This document shows, piece after piece, positions 7,601 to 16,400 of a stretch of 19,206 bases of DNA; the first letter of the stretch is position 1; each line of letters begins with the position of its first letter. The translations under genes were made by a program, and so were the position numbers. The stretch is from an uncultured Eubacterium sp. Lineage in GTDB: Bacteria > Bacillota > Clostridia > Lachnospirales > Lachnospiraceae. The notes beneath the pieces are model-generated. The model did no database searches. It worked only from the letters and a program-made list of their open reading frames with translations, and was not told the origin of the DNA. The stretch spans positions 1-19,206 of the forward strand of contig URAI01000047.1 in NCBI GenBank assembly GCA_900545725.1. Reading direction: 5' to 3'.

Positions 7601-9163
7601 CTATATCAAACATTTCTTTTTTGCCATATACATTGGTCCGAAATATGAAACTCCTGCAATTATAAATGATATAACCAGCGAAATAATATTGCTTGCTGTC
7701 AATGAATATATGCACTTGTAAGTCAGTGAAATTGCTATTCCCATTATTATGGCACATACACATGGCACAGCAAATATCTTCATATAGTTCATTCTAAAGC
7801 CTATACGCTGATTTAATTCTCTAATATTCAATATAAATATCAATACAGGAAATGTTGCATTGCCTATAACTATAGCATATATTCCCAGTCTTGAAAACTT
7901 AAGAAGAATGTAGACAAGTACTATATGGACAACAAGCGATATACTTGAATGTTTTACCGGTGACTTCATTCTGTCAATTCCCTGCAGAGCGGAACTTGTA
8001 ACTGTTGATAATGTATAGAATATTACGGCAGCTGCACCAAGCTTTAACATTATTGCCCCCTGATTACTATCATATCTTGAAAAAAGAAGCTGTATTATAG
8101 GCTTTCCAAGTATCACAAGTCCGGCAAATGACGGAATTGCTATTATCATATTAGTCTTTAATGTACTTGTAATCTTAGAACATATCTGTCTTTCTTTTCC
8201 ATCACTGTAAGATGCTACTATACTAGGAAGCATTGATGATGATAATGCTGAGGCAACTCCCTGTGGTATACCTATAAGAAGTGAATAACTCGAATTAAAA
8301 TTACCCAAATCATTAGCAATATTAGAAGAAATATTACGTCCTATCATCATATTGCTAAACATCATATCATCTATTACAGCGCTTATCTGATAAAATGTCT
8401 GTCCCAATATTATTGGTATCATTGTTGCCGCAATAAGCTTATATACATCTGCATCACTCTTTTTTTTGCTTCTTTTATCATGCTTAATCTTTTTTATAAA
8501 TGTTGGTCTGTATATAAGATATAAAATTACAAGGAATACCAGTGCCGTAAGTGCTCCTACCGCAGTACCTAATGTGCCACCGGCCGCTCCATAGGCTGAT
8601 GCATTTGCTGAGTTCTTAAATGTATTAACAAGTATATAGCCTGCTATTATACTTACCGCCGCATTCACTATCTGTTCAGCGAGCTGTGAAACCGCAGTAG
8701 GTATCATATTCTCCTGCCCCTGATAAAAGCCGCGCATAACGCCAAGAATAGCAACTATAAATATTGTAGGTGCAAGTATTCTTAACGGAATAGCAATTCC
8801 TGATACTCCTTTATAAAAAACTCTCTCAATAAAACCTGCTCCAAAGAACAGAATAAGTGCTGCTGCACCTCCCGTACATATAGCAGTAGTTAATGCACAT
8901 CTGAATATCTGTGCAGCATTTTTATACTGTTTTTGTGCGAATCTTGCAGATACAAGCTTAGATACAGCCATCGGAAGACCATATGCCGATAAAACAAGCA
9001 TAATATTATACACATTATATGCCGCACTGTATATACCGTTACCTTCACTTCCAATAATATTAACAAGTGGTATCCTGTATAACATTCCAATTATTCTTAC
9101 AAGTATACCTGCCATAGCCAGTATGCTTCCATGTATCAAAAAATTTCTCTTTTTCTCTGACAT
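7601..9163 (-). CDS. MOP-superfamily flippase (SpoVB/YtgP/MurJ-like)
   Basis: A 520-residue polytopic membrane protein with about 14 hydrophobic segments and an early MAGILVRIIGMLYRIPLVNIIG signature. This is the pattern of the MATE/MOP oligosaccharidyl-lipid flippases close to B. subtilis SpoVB and YtgP. The family moves undecaprenyl-linked precursors such as lipid II or capsule units across the membrane. The GxGNGIYSAAYNVYN stretch after the first membrane segment is typical. The start at 9163 is chosen because GAGGG lies seven bases upstream; a longer frame to 9223 lacks a ribosome site. It is the first gene of the run leading into mcsA-mcsB-clpC, with an extended -10 promoter directly upstream. 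Which lipid-linked substrate it carries is not visible. Confidence 0.88.
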   Translation of the reverse strand: MSEKKRNFLIHGSILAMAGILVRIIGMLYRIPLVNIIGSEGNGIYSAAYNVYNIMLVLSAYGLPMAVSKLVSARFAQKQYKNAAQIFRCALTTAICTGGAAALILFFGAGFIERVFYKGVSGIAIPLRILAPTIFIVAILGVMRGFYQGQENMIPTAVSQLAEQIVNAAVSIIAGYILVNTFKNSANASAYGAAGGTLGTAVGALTALVFLVILYLIYRPTFIKKIKHDKRSKKKSDADVYKLIAATMIPIILGQTFYQISAVIDDMMFSNMMIGRNISSNIANDLGNFNSSYSLLIGIPQGVASALSSSMLPSIVASYSDGKERQICSKITSTLKTNMIIAIPSFAGLVILGKPIIQLLFSRYDSNQGAIMLKLGAAAVIFYTLSTVTSSALQGIDRMKSPVKHSSISLVVHIVLVYILLKFSRLGIYAIVIGNATFPVLIFILNIRELNQRIGFRMNYMKIFAVPCVCAIIMGIAISLTYKCIYSLTASNIISLVISFIIAGVSYFGPMYMAKKKCLI

Positions 9164-9214
9164 TAATTTTCCCTCATTTATATATTCAATCTGTATCCTT
9201 ATATATTTTAAAAT

Positions 9215-9241
9215 ATTACACATATGTAATTAATTATACCA
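9215..9241 (-). promoter_or_regulatory. Extended -10 promoter with palindrome at the start site
   Basis: The minus strand has TGG-TATAAT (-10 at 9233-9238, TG extension at 9240-9241) immediately after the preceding operon's terminator. The -35 region is poor. The inverted repeat ATTACA-CATA-TGTAAT (9215-9230) covers the predicted start near 9226 and could be an operator for the flippase-mcsA-mcsB-clpC run. In AT-rich DNA such a 6-bp palindrome can also arise by chance. Confidence 0.45.
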
Positions 9242-9280
9242 AAAAAAGAGCAGAAAACATATTGTAATCTGCCCCTTTTT
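9241..9280 (-). terminator. Intrinsic terminator of the GT2-GtrA/NAGPA operon
   Basis: On the minus strand a stem formed by AGGGGCAGA and TCTGCTCTT, with two G-U pairs, encloses a short AT-rich loop and is followed by a run of seven T. It begins just after the stop codon at 9283 of the last gene in the operon. Confidence 0.8.
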
Positions 9281-9282
9281 TA

Positions 9283-10368
9283 TTAATTAATTATAAAATC
9301 AGCCACATACCACTTACCGCCTGTCTTAACAAATGTATATGTCAAAGACGTATTATAAGTTGTATTACCTGTCTTATAGTCTACATATAAATCATAATAA
9401 ACATCACAAGAGAAACAGTTGTCTGAATATTTACTAAAGTTAGTTATACTTTCATTCTGAAATTCATATGTATATGTCTTACCATACAGGAATGCCCATA
9501 CAGCAGGAATATCACTTACATATTCCTTAGCATATCCTAACATATATCCTGAAAGTGTTGACAGACTTCCTCTGTTTATAATGTACTTACCATAACTTTC
9601 TGCTATTGTCATAATATAACTTTGCTGCTCTGCAAGTAAAGCACCATCTGACGGATACTTCGCTGTATATGTATTATTCTTAGCGTCCTGTGTTACTTCA
9701 AGCTCTATACCATTAAGCTTAACAGATATCTGTGGCTGTACAAGAAGTCCCGGCACTGTATATACTGTATTAACTGGTGCAGTTACATAATCAGCAACGT
9801 GTTTACATGGATCAAACTGCTGGTCATCTGCCGTTATATAGCTTGCCGCTACAGCAACATTATTAAGTGTAACCTGTGCTCCCTTTGGTACATTTAATGT
9901 AAATGCCTTACTATTCTTCTTATCTGCATACCCATCAAATGAAATACCGCCCATCTTCCATTTAGTAAAATTATGTCCGTTCTTTCCATTTGGACTAAGT
10001 GTTACTTTAGCAATTGCAGTATCTCCTGCATATACAACATATACTGGATTATCTTCTGAATATTCTCCACTCTTTTTCTTATATGTTGCAGTCTTATCAG
10101 TTAATATATTCTTAAGATAATCAGCAACTATCTGGTTGCTCTCAAATTCACTATATACAACTCCACTATCATCTAAAAGCTTCTCTACATTATCCACTGT
10201 AAACTGGCTAATTATCTTATCCATCGTAGATGATGGTCTTCCGCCCTCATAATCCTTTAACAGGCCATACAACAAAAACCATGTAATAAGTATTATAACA
10301 CCAAGAACACCTGAGTATATCATAAGAAATTCTTTAAAGCCTTTAGCCTTTCTTCTTTTTCCTGCCAT
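9283..10368 (-). CDS. Exported membrane-anchored protein of unknown function
   Basis: About 361 residues: a basic N-terminus (MAGKRRKAKG), one membrane segment (about 15-37), then a long extracytoplasmic part. I do not recognise the family. The C-terminal 60 residues (from YTYEFQNESI to GGKWYVADFIIN) have the strand pattern and the K-W-Y-V-A-D-F ending common in NTF2-like domains, and the first part of the outer region (about 50-130) may be another copy. Both are pattern impressions. Three cysteines (PCKH and CFSC) lie outside the membrane. The start is uncertain: ATGs at 10380 and 10368 and a TTG at 10389 are in frame, and AAAGG is one base before the first ATG and 13 before the second. I use 10368, giving the shortest normal membrane anchor. 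It follows the NAGPA-domain gene almost without a gap, so the two probably work together. Confidence 0.8.
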   Translation of the reverse strand: MAGKRRKAKGFKEFLMIYSGVLGVIILITWFLLYGLLKDYEGGRPSSTMDKIISQFTVDNVEKLLDDSGVVYSEFESNQIVADYLKNILTDKTATYKKKSGEYSEDNPVYVVYAGDTAIAKVTLSPNGKNGHNFTKWKMGGISFDGYADKKNSKAFTLNVPKGAQVTLNNVAVAASYITADDQQFDPCKHVADYVTAPVNTVYTVPGLLVQPQISVKLNGIELEVTQDAKNNTYTAKYPSDGALLAEQQSYIMTIAESYGKYIINRGSLSTLSGYMLGYAKEYVSDIPAVWAFLYGKTYTYEFQNESITNFSKYSDNCFSCDVYYDLYVDYKTGNTTYNTSLTYTFVKTGGKWYVADFIIN

Positions 10369-10393
10369 TTTAATAACCATGCCTTTCAAATAT

Positions 10394-11683
10394 TTACTTT
10401 ATCAAAAATGCTGTTGGACAAGATCTAGGTCCTGTTGGTGAATATGGTGTATTAATAACTTCACCATCATAATACATCTGTGTAGATGTTCCACCATCCA
10501 TAGTTGAAGCATTAACTGCTCCATATTGAAGCATTATGTCCTGGAGATCTGAAAATGATGCTCCAAGGCTGTTAGCCTGTCTGCCATCAACCGCAAGAAG
10601 CAAGACAGAACCATCTGCAGTCTGTCCTACTGCTGTACGAGGATTAATACCACCCCCAAGTCCTGATACATCCTGTGCTTCACCATTAATCACAAGGAAC
10701 GGTCCAATTGAATTGCTTATGCTTACACAATCTCTGATATTCTTTTCCTGTGCCTGTGCTGCTGTCATATTACCAACTATAAGCTTATTGTCAAATGTTA
10801 TTCCTGTCACATGATATGAAGTTCCTGAATTACCATTTAACACCTCACCATTTACCATGACAAGACCAACCGGCATACCTGTATATGTTGTATCGCCATC
10901 TACAAACTCACCACCATTTACACCGCCAATTGCATTGTATCTTGCTGCTATATTTGAGACAACTGCACCCTGTTTGCTTCCAAAGCCATCTATTGTTCCT
11001 ACAAACAATCTTGACGGATCTTTGACAATCATAAGCTTGCCTCTATATGTTGCACCCTTTACATCAACAATCTGAATATCAGGTATTTCTTCATTCGTTG
11101 CTGCTGCATCAACATTAACAAGACTGGCATCAGTAACCTCATCTGTATCCTTAACCGAGTTACGTTCCTTTATCTGTTTAATCTCATCCTCTGAACAGAA
11201 CCAGTTAGCAAGAAAACCTATTGCACTTGTCTCCTGTACTGACATTACAAACTGTTCTTTCGCTGTTTTTGATGGTCCTAATGTCAGAAGTGCCATTACA
11301 CCATACAGACCAACGCAGAGAATTACAAGTGTTACAAGAATAGTAGCAAGTACCCTGCATACCCATCGTAATACAGGATTCTTAATTCTTGTCTTTTTTC
11401 TTCTGTTATTAGCTGAATGTCTTCTTCTGTCTGAATTACTGCCGTATGCATTTCTTCTATCTGAACCGGTCTGCTTAGAAACCCTTCTGTTCCTATCAGC
11501 CTTTTCCATGTCTTTCACAGAATATTTTCTGCCTGCTGTGCTTTCAGGCTTCTTAGCTGCCATACTGTCTGAATTTTCTTTTTTTTCTATTCCATCTGCC
11601 TTTTCAGATGTTTTTTTTGATTCCGTAGATATGTCTTCAAAATCTAAAAATTCGATTTCATCAGCATTCTTTCTATCTGCCAT
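10394..11683 (-). CDS. Membrane-anchored NAGPA-domain phosphodiester glycosidase-like protein
   Basis: A 429-residue protein in three parts: a charged, probably disordered cytoplasmic tail (1-105, rich in K, R, E, D and S), one membrane segment (about 107-135), and an outer domain of the NAGPA family (about 195-429). The family signature is clear in NGGEFVDGDTTYTG, GGGINPRTAVGQTADGSVLL, LAVDGRQ and the closing MDGGTSTQMYYDG. The animal homologue removes GlcNAc from a phosphodiester; bacterial members are often labelled exopolysaccharide biosynthesis proteins. It may therefore cleave or trim sugar-phosphate linkages on an envelope polymer. The start is well supported by GGAGG six bases upstream. 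It lies 20 bases after the GT2-GtrA gene and just before the orphan exported protein. The exact substrate is inference. Confidence 0.9.
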   Translation of the reverse strand: MADRKNADEIEFLDFEDISTESKKTSEKADGIEKKENSDSMAAKKPESTAGRKYSVKDMEKADRNRRVSKQTGSDRRNAYGSNSDRRRHSANNRRKKTRIKNPVLRWVCRVLATILVTLVILCVGLYGVMALLTLGPSKTAKEQFVMSVQETSAIGFLANWFCSEDEIKQIKERNSVKDTDEVTDASLVNVDAAATNEEIPDIQIVDVKGATYRGKLMIVKDPSRLFVGTIDGFGSKQGAVVSNIAARYNAIGGVNGGEFVDGDTTYTGMPVGLVMVNGEVLNGNSGTSYHVTGITFDNKLIVGNMTAAQAQEKNIRDCVSISNSIGPFLVINGEAQDVSGLGGGINPRTAVGQTADGSVLLLAVDGRQANSLGASFSDLQDIMLQYGAVNASTMDGGTSTQMYYDGEVINTPYSPTGPRSCPTAFLIK

Positions 11684-11703
11684 TTCAATCCTCCAAATTA
11701 ATA

Positions 11704-12759
11704 TTAATTCTTAAATACCCATCTTCTCTGTATCTGAAAACTTATTGCAAAAAGAATAGTATCTATAATTGCCTTTGCAACCACCGTCATAACAGAACCT
11801 AAGGATAATATGCTTGTAACTGCATATACCAGCATATAAGATACACATAACTGTAATACACATAATATGTAATATTTTACAATAGAGCCTTTTATGCTTT
11901 CTGATGATTTAAATACTGCTTTTCTATTAAATGTATAATTAAACAGTGAAGATATAACTCTTGCTCCTGCTGTTGCACTAAAAATTCTTAATGAATCATC
12001 TACTCTTCCTAATAGAAGTGCTTCAATAATTGTAAATATCGCAAGATCTATTAATGAAGAGGCAAATGAGCTGAAAAGAAACTTAAAAATAACACCATAT
12101 ATCTTAATTGAATCTTTTATTGGATTAAAATGAGTTGATGCATTCTCTTCAATATACACTGTCTGTATAGGTACCTCAACAAAGCCGATATTACTCTGTC
12201 TTAACTCTAAGAGCATATTAGTCTCATATTCAAAACGTTCTCCCTTAACCTCACAGAATGTCTTAAGAAACTGTGCCGGTATGGCTCTTAAACCTGTCTG
12301 TGTATCAGATATATTAAGTCCACATGCAAACTTAAACACAAAACTTGTCATATTATTTCCAAATCTGCTCTTAAAAGGAACATCGTCTCCCGAAAAATTC
12401 CTTACACCAAGAATAACTTTATTCTTTTCCCTTATCATGGTTCTGCAGCATTCGTAAATATCATCTGCTTTATGCTGATTATCACCATCTACCGTAACAA
12501 CACCATCAATATCCGGTCTGTTAGCTATACAGAATTCAAATGCAGTCTTTAGTCCTCTTCCTTTTCCTTTATTAACTTCATGTGTAAGTATTGTACATTG
12601 AGGATATTCTGATACCTTATCAAACGGCCACATATGCTCTTTATCACTGCCATCATTAACAAGTATAATATCATCAAATCCTTTTTTAATCAGAGCATCC
12701 ACAACACTAACCAGCTTATCGTCCGGATTAAGTGATGGAATAATAACTGATACCTTCAT
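11704..12759 (-). CDS. GT2 glycosyltransferase fused to a GtrA-like membrane domain
   Basis: A 351-residue fusion. Residues 1 to about 220 are a GT-A fold family 2 transferase of the dolichyl/polyprenyl-phosphate sugar synthase type: VSVIIPSLNP start, IILVNDGSD, nucleotide-binding VDGDNQH (the DxD position), and DTQTGLRAIP. The rest (about 228-351) has four membrane segments and ends in QIQRRWVFKN, the pattern of GtrA proteins, which are thought to flip or retain polyprenyl-phosphate sugars. One polypeptide could thus make and translocate a lipid-linked sugar. GGAGG seven bases before the ATG supports the start. It is the first gene of the operon with the NAGPA and orphan genes, behind a promoter at 12833-12861. 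Sugar donor and acceptor are unknown. Confidence 0.92.
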   Translation of the reverse strand: MKVSVIIPSLNPDDKLVSVVDALIKKGFDDIILVNDGSDKEHMWPFDKVSEYPQCTILTHEVNKGKGRGLKTAFEFCIANRPDIDGVVTVDGDNQHKADDIYECCRTMIREKNKVILGVRNFSGDDVPFKSRFGNNMTSFVFKFACGLNISDTQTGLRAIPAQFLKTFCEVKGERFEYETNMLLELRQSNIGFVEVPIQTVYIEENASTHFNPIKDSIKIYGVIFKFLFSSFASSLIDLAIFTIIEALLLGRVDDSLRIFSATAGARVISSLFNYTFNRKAVFKSSESIKGSIVKYYILCVLQLCVSYMLVYAVTSILSLGSVMTVVAKAIIDTILFAISFQIQRRWVFKN

Positions 12760-12832
12760 AAATCTGCCTCCATGTCATAGCCTTGCTATAACCCTGATTT
12801 TGTTTTATTTTGTCATAATCGTACCAAATTAG

Positions 12833-12861
12833 ATAATATAACAAAGAATTAAATAATGCAA
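12833..12861 (-). promoter_or_regulatory. Sigma-A promoter of the GT2-GtrA operon
   Basis: The minus strand has TTGCAT (12856-12861), a 17-bp spacer and TATTAT (12833-12838). It lies about 75 bases upstream of the glycosyltransferase start, a plausible vegetative promoter for the three-gene run. Confidence 0.6.
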
Positions 12862-12997
12862 TAAATTTATATAAAATATTTATTACTATTCTGGTATGCG
12901 TTAAAATTAATAATAAAATATTTTATTTTGAATGTGTAACATATACAAGCCCTATAACATATTATTTTATTGTATATGATATTTCGGAGGAAATAAA

Positions 12998-13249
12998 ATG
13001 AGTGATTTAGCAGCAACAAACTGTGGCGGATGTGGTGATTGCGGTGGATTAAGCAATTTCGGAGGCTGCAATTCATGCACATGGATTATTATTCTTTTAC
13101 TTCTTTGCAGCGGATGCGGTAATGGATTAAATGGCTGTGGCGGAGGCTTCGGTGACAACAACAGCTGCTTATGGATTATCCTTATTCTCTTATTCTGCGG
13201 CTGCAACGGCTCAGGTAATGATTGCGGATGTGGCTGTGGCTGTAATTAA
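12998..13249 (+). CDS. Small Gly/Cys-rich repeat protein of unknown function
   Basis: An 83-residue protein with 15 cysteines and abundant glycine, the only plus-strand gene in the window. It has two copies of a block 30 residues apart, SCTWIIILLLLC (26-37) and SCLWIILILLFC (56-67), each a Trp and about eight aliphatic residues bracketed by cysteines. The blocks are joined by Gly/Cys/Asn linkers, and the end is a CGCGCGC run. There is no signal peptide, and the hydrophobic blocks are short for membrane spans. The ribosome site is excellent (CGGAGG at 12985-12990, seven bases before ATG) and a strong terminator follows, so it is surely a gene. From memory, similar short Lachnospiraceae proteins carry the label 'chorion class high-cysteine' protein, which describes composition, not function. 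Metal binding, a disulfide-linked surface layer or a membrane peptide are all possible. Confidence 0.85.
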   Translation: MSDLAATNCGGCGDCGGLSNFGGCNSCTWIIILLLLCSGCGNGLNGCGGGFGDNNSCLWIILILLFCGCNGSGNDCGCGCGCN

Positions 13250-13338
13250 TCCATTGACCAATCTGTTAAAATCTTACAACACGCATAAAATTATAAATCT
13301 TTATATTTAACAGACACTTAATTTGTGCATGTATAATT

Positions 13339-13388
13339 AAAAAGCCCCTTAACCGGATAGCTTATCACTATCCCGTTAAGGGGTTTTT
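13339..13388. terminator. Bidirectional intrinsic terminator between convergent genes
   Basis: CCCCTTAACCGGATAG (13345-13360) pairs with CTATCCCGTTAAGGGG (13368-13383) with one mismatch in 16 bp and a 7-base loop. On the plus strand it is followed by TTTTT (13384-13388) and on the minus strand by C then TTTTT (13339-13343). It serves both the Gly/Cys-rich gene and the pectate lyase gene. Confidence 0.92.
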
Positions 13389-13449
13389 ATTACAGAAATC
13401 TTCAAAAACAGAACTATAAATAAATCAGTCCATTAATTCATTTTTCTAA

Positions 13450-16400
13450 TTATTTATGTACTCTCTTTTTCTTAGATACAACAACAATTGCTCCGGCACT
13501 GATAAGAAGTAACATTCCAAATACAGGAATATACATACCCTTGACATCTCCTGCCTGTACTGTTTCATCTGCTGATTGTACTTTATCAGTATTCTGATTA
13601 TTATTAACATCAGCATTGCCACCAGCCTGGTTATTATTGTTATTTACATTGGCATCATTAACATTATTTGCACCATTATTAATGTTTCCGCTGTTATTAT
13701 TGTTTCCACCATTGTTGGTGTTTCCGTTATTATTGTTGTTTCCACCGTTGTTGGTGTTTCCGTTGTTATTGTTGTTTCCACCGTTGTTGGTGTTTCCATT
13801 GTTATTGTTATTTCCACCGTTGTTGGTGTTTCCGTTATCTGTCTTTGTATCACTATATACAACGGCAAATACTGAGAACTTGTCTGAACTGAATGTTATT
13901 GTTCCTGTAGCACTGTCAAATTCACATGGTATAAATTCTGCCTTACCATCATGTATTCTTACAATACTATATTCTCTATTAACATTAGTATCTGTATTAA
14001 TAAGTTCCTTATCAAGCTTTATACTGAATGTAATTGACTTATTTGTAGTTGTAACATTAGTTTCTGAACCATCAATATTTTTAACAATATTAATATCAAA
14101 TGCTTTGCCCAGAACCTGATTATTCTTTAATACATTCTCGAATGCTTTCTTTTCAACTTCTGTAAGGCCATCTGCACGCTTTGTAATATCAACTGTAATC
14201 TTAACAACTGAACCATTCTTAACAGCTTCTAATTCATCCTCTGTAAGAACCTTCTTCTGTAAATCTTCATTACTATCGCTAATATTTACACTATCAGAAT
14301 AATCACCATCAACATCTACTGTCGGAGTAACAACTATTACCTTAAGATCATTTATTGCCTTAGTAAGCTTTGATTTAAGTGAATCTAAAGACTCCTGTGT
14401 TGCATTAGCAAGCTTATCCTGTGTAAGTTCTGCCTTAACTTCACCTACTGCCTTCCTTAATGCTTCTACTGACTCCTTAGTATACTTTGATGTATCACCG
14501 CTTAAGATATCCTCAGCTTCTTTAACCTTTGCATTAAGAGCTGTAGCATCTCCTCTGTTTACAAGAGCTGCAATAGCTGCTTCAATTGCCTCTGCCTTGG
14601 CATCAATTACACTCTGTCCATCATGTGTTGTTAATACTTTCTTAGCATCAGCTGCTGCATCTGAAAGAGCCTTGATACTGTCTGTTGTGTACTTAGCTGC
14701 TTCTGTAGCATTATTAATTACTGCTTCTGCCTTTTCAATACCTGCCTTTAATGCTGAGAGTTCTCTTACCTTAAGGAAATTGCCAAGATTAAGTGTTCCA
14801 TCTTCATTTCTCTTAACGCTTCCGATTCCACCCTTAACATAATCGACTAATTCTGAAAGACTTACAAAATCATATTCTGTTAATTCATTACCTTCTGCAT
14901 CTTCTGACTTACCTGTTTCAGCATTATAGAAGTAATTCCCCTTTGCACGTACTGTGCTTATGCATGCTTCTTCTGCTTCTGTCTCAGTTAAATCTCCTTC
15001 TGCAATATCAGTTGATATATTCTGATATGTAGAGTCTGCAAAAGACTTAAAGTTAGTAACTGTAAACTGTGGTTCTGCACCTGTATAAACATGAAGTTCA
15101 AGGTTAGAACCGCCGTTATTATATCCCATACAATCGATGTATTTACCCATTGGGTCACTGTTATTAGTAAAACCATTTGTCTTGTTGCCAAATGAAATAC
15201 AATTATAAGCTTCATGCATTACTGCAAGTCCGCTTCCGCCCATCTTAAATCCGTTACCATCACCTGCTGTAGCCTTAACTTCTCCATCCGCATCTATATA
15301 GAAGCCGTTACCATAGCAGATACTGTCATAAATCTTTACTTCACCAATAGGACCTGTAGCTGTCTTAGAGAATAAATCCCATCCATCATCCGCATTAAAT
15401 GCAGCTACACAATACTTAAATACATTGCCTACGCCACATGTAAGCTTGGCAGCAAATCCATCGGCATTATTATCCGAAGGATCTCTGTTAGCATATGCAT
15501 TACAGCTTATAATCTCATTGTATGATGGCCAGTCCTCTTTATTATTAGAGCCATCTGTTCTGCTTATTGAAAGACCAGAGTTAGTATGACCTGCAAAATC
15601 ACAGTTCATAACTATGTTATGATTACCTCCGACTCTGACACCGCCACCATTTACAATCTTAAGGCCTTTAATAATCCAGTAATTACCTGATATATCAAAT
15701 GTATTACCTGATGCTGTTCCATCATCCTTTGAAAAATCAATTATAACATCTTCTGTATTATCAGGATCGGCTGCTAATACCTTAGGTGCTTCACTTGTAC
15801 CGTTATTACCTTTCCAGATACCTGCTGACTTAGAATATTTATATGTACCGCCTTCCATATATATACCCTGTCCTGATTCACAGTATGTGATAGCTGTCTG
15901 TAAATCCAATGGATGTTCCTTACTGCCATCACCATCTGCTGTTCCATCAGGTGATACATAAATATAACTGTCCGGCTGATATACATTTCTTACTACTGTA
16001 TAGTTAGCACTTACAGGTACCGCTGATGAAATATTAAATGTTGCATCAGGCTCAAAGTATAACTGAATCTTGTTATCTCCTGCTGTAAGCTTTGTTGCAT
16101 AATTATATGTTCCTGCTGTAACATATTCCTGACTTGTAATAGCCTTTCCCTGCTGTTTAACAGTTAAAAGACCAGGAGTATTAACCTTAACTTTAACTGT
16201 ATAATCTTCGTCACCTGTTTCAGTAATTGAATTCATTGAAACTGATGGATTAACAGGTTTTTCAGGAGCGAACTTCTGTGGTTCATCAGCCGCTGCTGAT
16301 GTAACAGTCAATGCTATTGTAGAAGTATCAACCTCTATCTTTGCACCTCTGGCTGTCATAAAACCTATATACATCTTGTCAGGTTCCTGCGCACTGAATG

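Noticed and set aside
12930..12997. Sporulation-type promoter (CATATTAT) before the Gly/Cys gene
   Set aside because: The -10 is only partly like sigma-E or sigma-K consensus and such strings are common in AT-rich DNA; TTGAAT and TATAAC are 19 bp apart, so no promoter could be chosen.
12867..13206. Two minus-strand open frames across the Gly/Cys gene
   Set aside because: Their Pro/His-rich translations are the complement of Gly/Cys codons; the plus-strand frame has the ribosome site and terminator.
13470..13560. LPXTG sortase signal on the pectate lyase
   Set aside because: No LPXTG or close variant precedes the membrane segment; only QAGD is present, which I could not assign to a known sortase class.
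13688..13834. CRISPR array
   Set aside because: The unit length of 36 bp is suggestive, but the units are directly adjacent with no spacers and code in frame for the Asn/Gly linker.
13576..14119. Plus-strand open frames of 99 and 167 codons
   Set aside because: They are produced by the 36-bp repeat and the antisense of the pectate lyase C-terminus, and have no ribosome sites.
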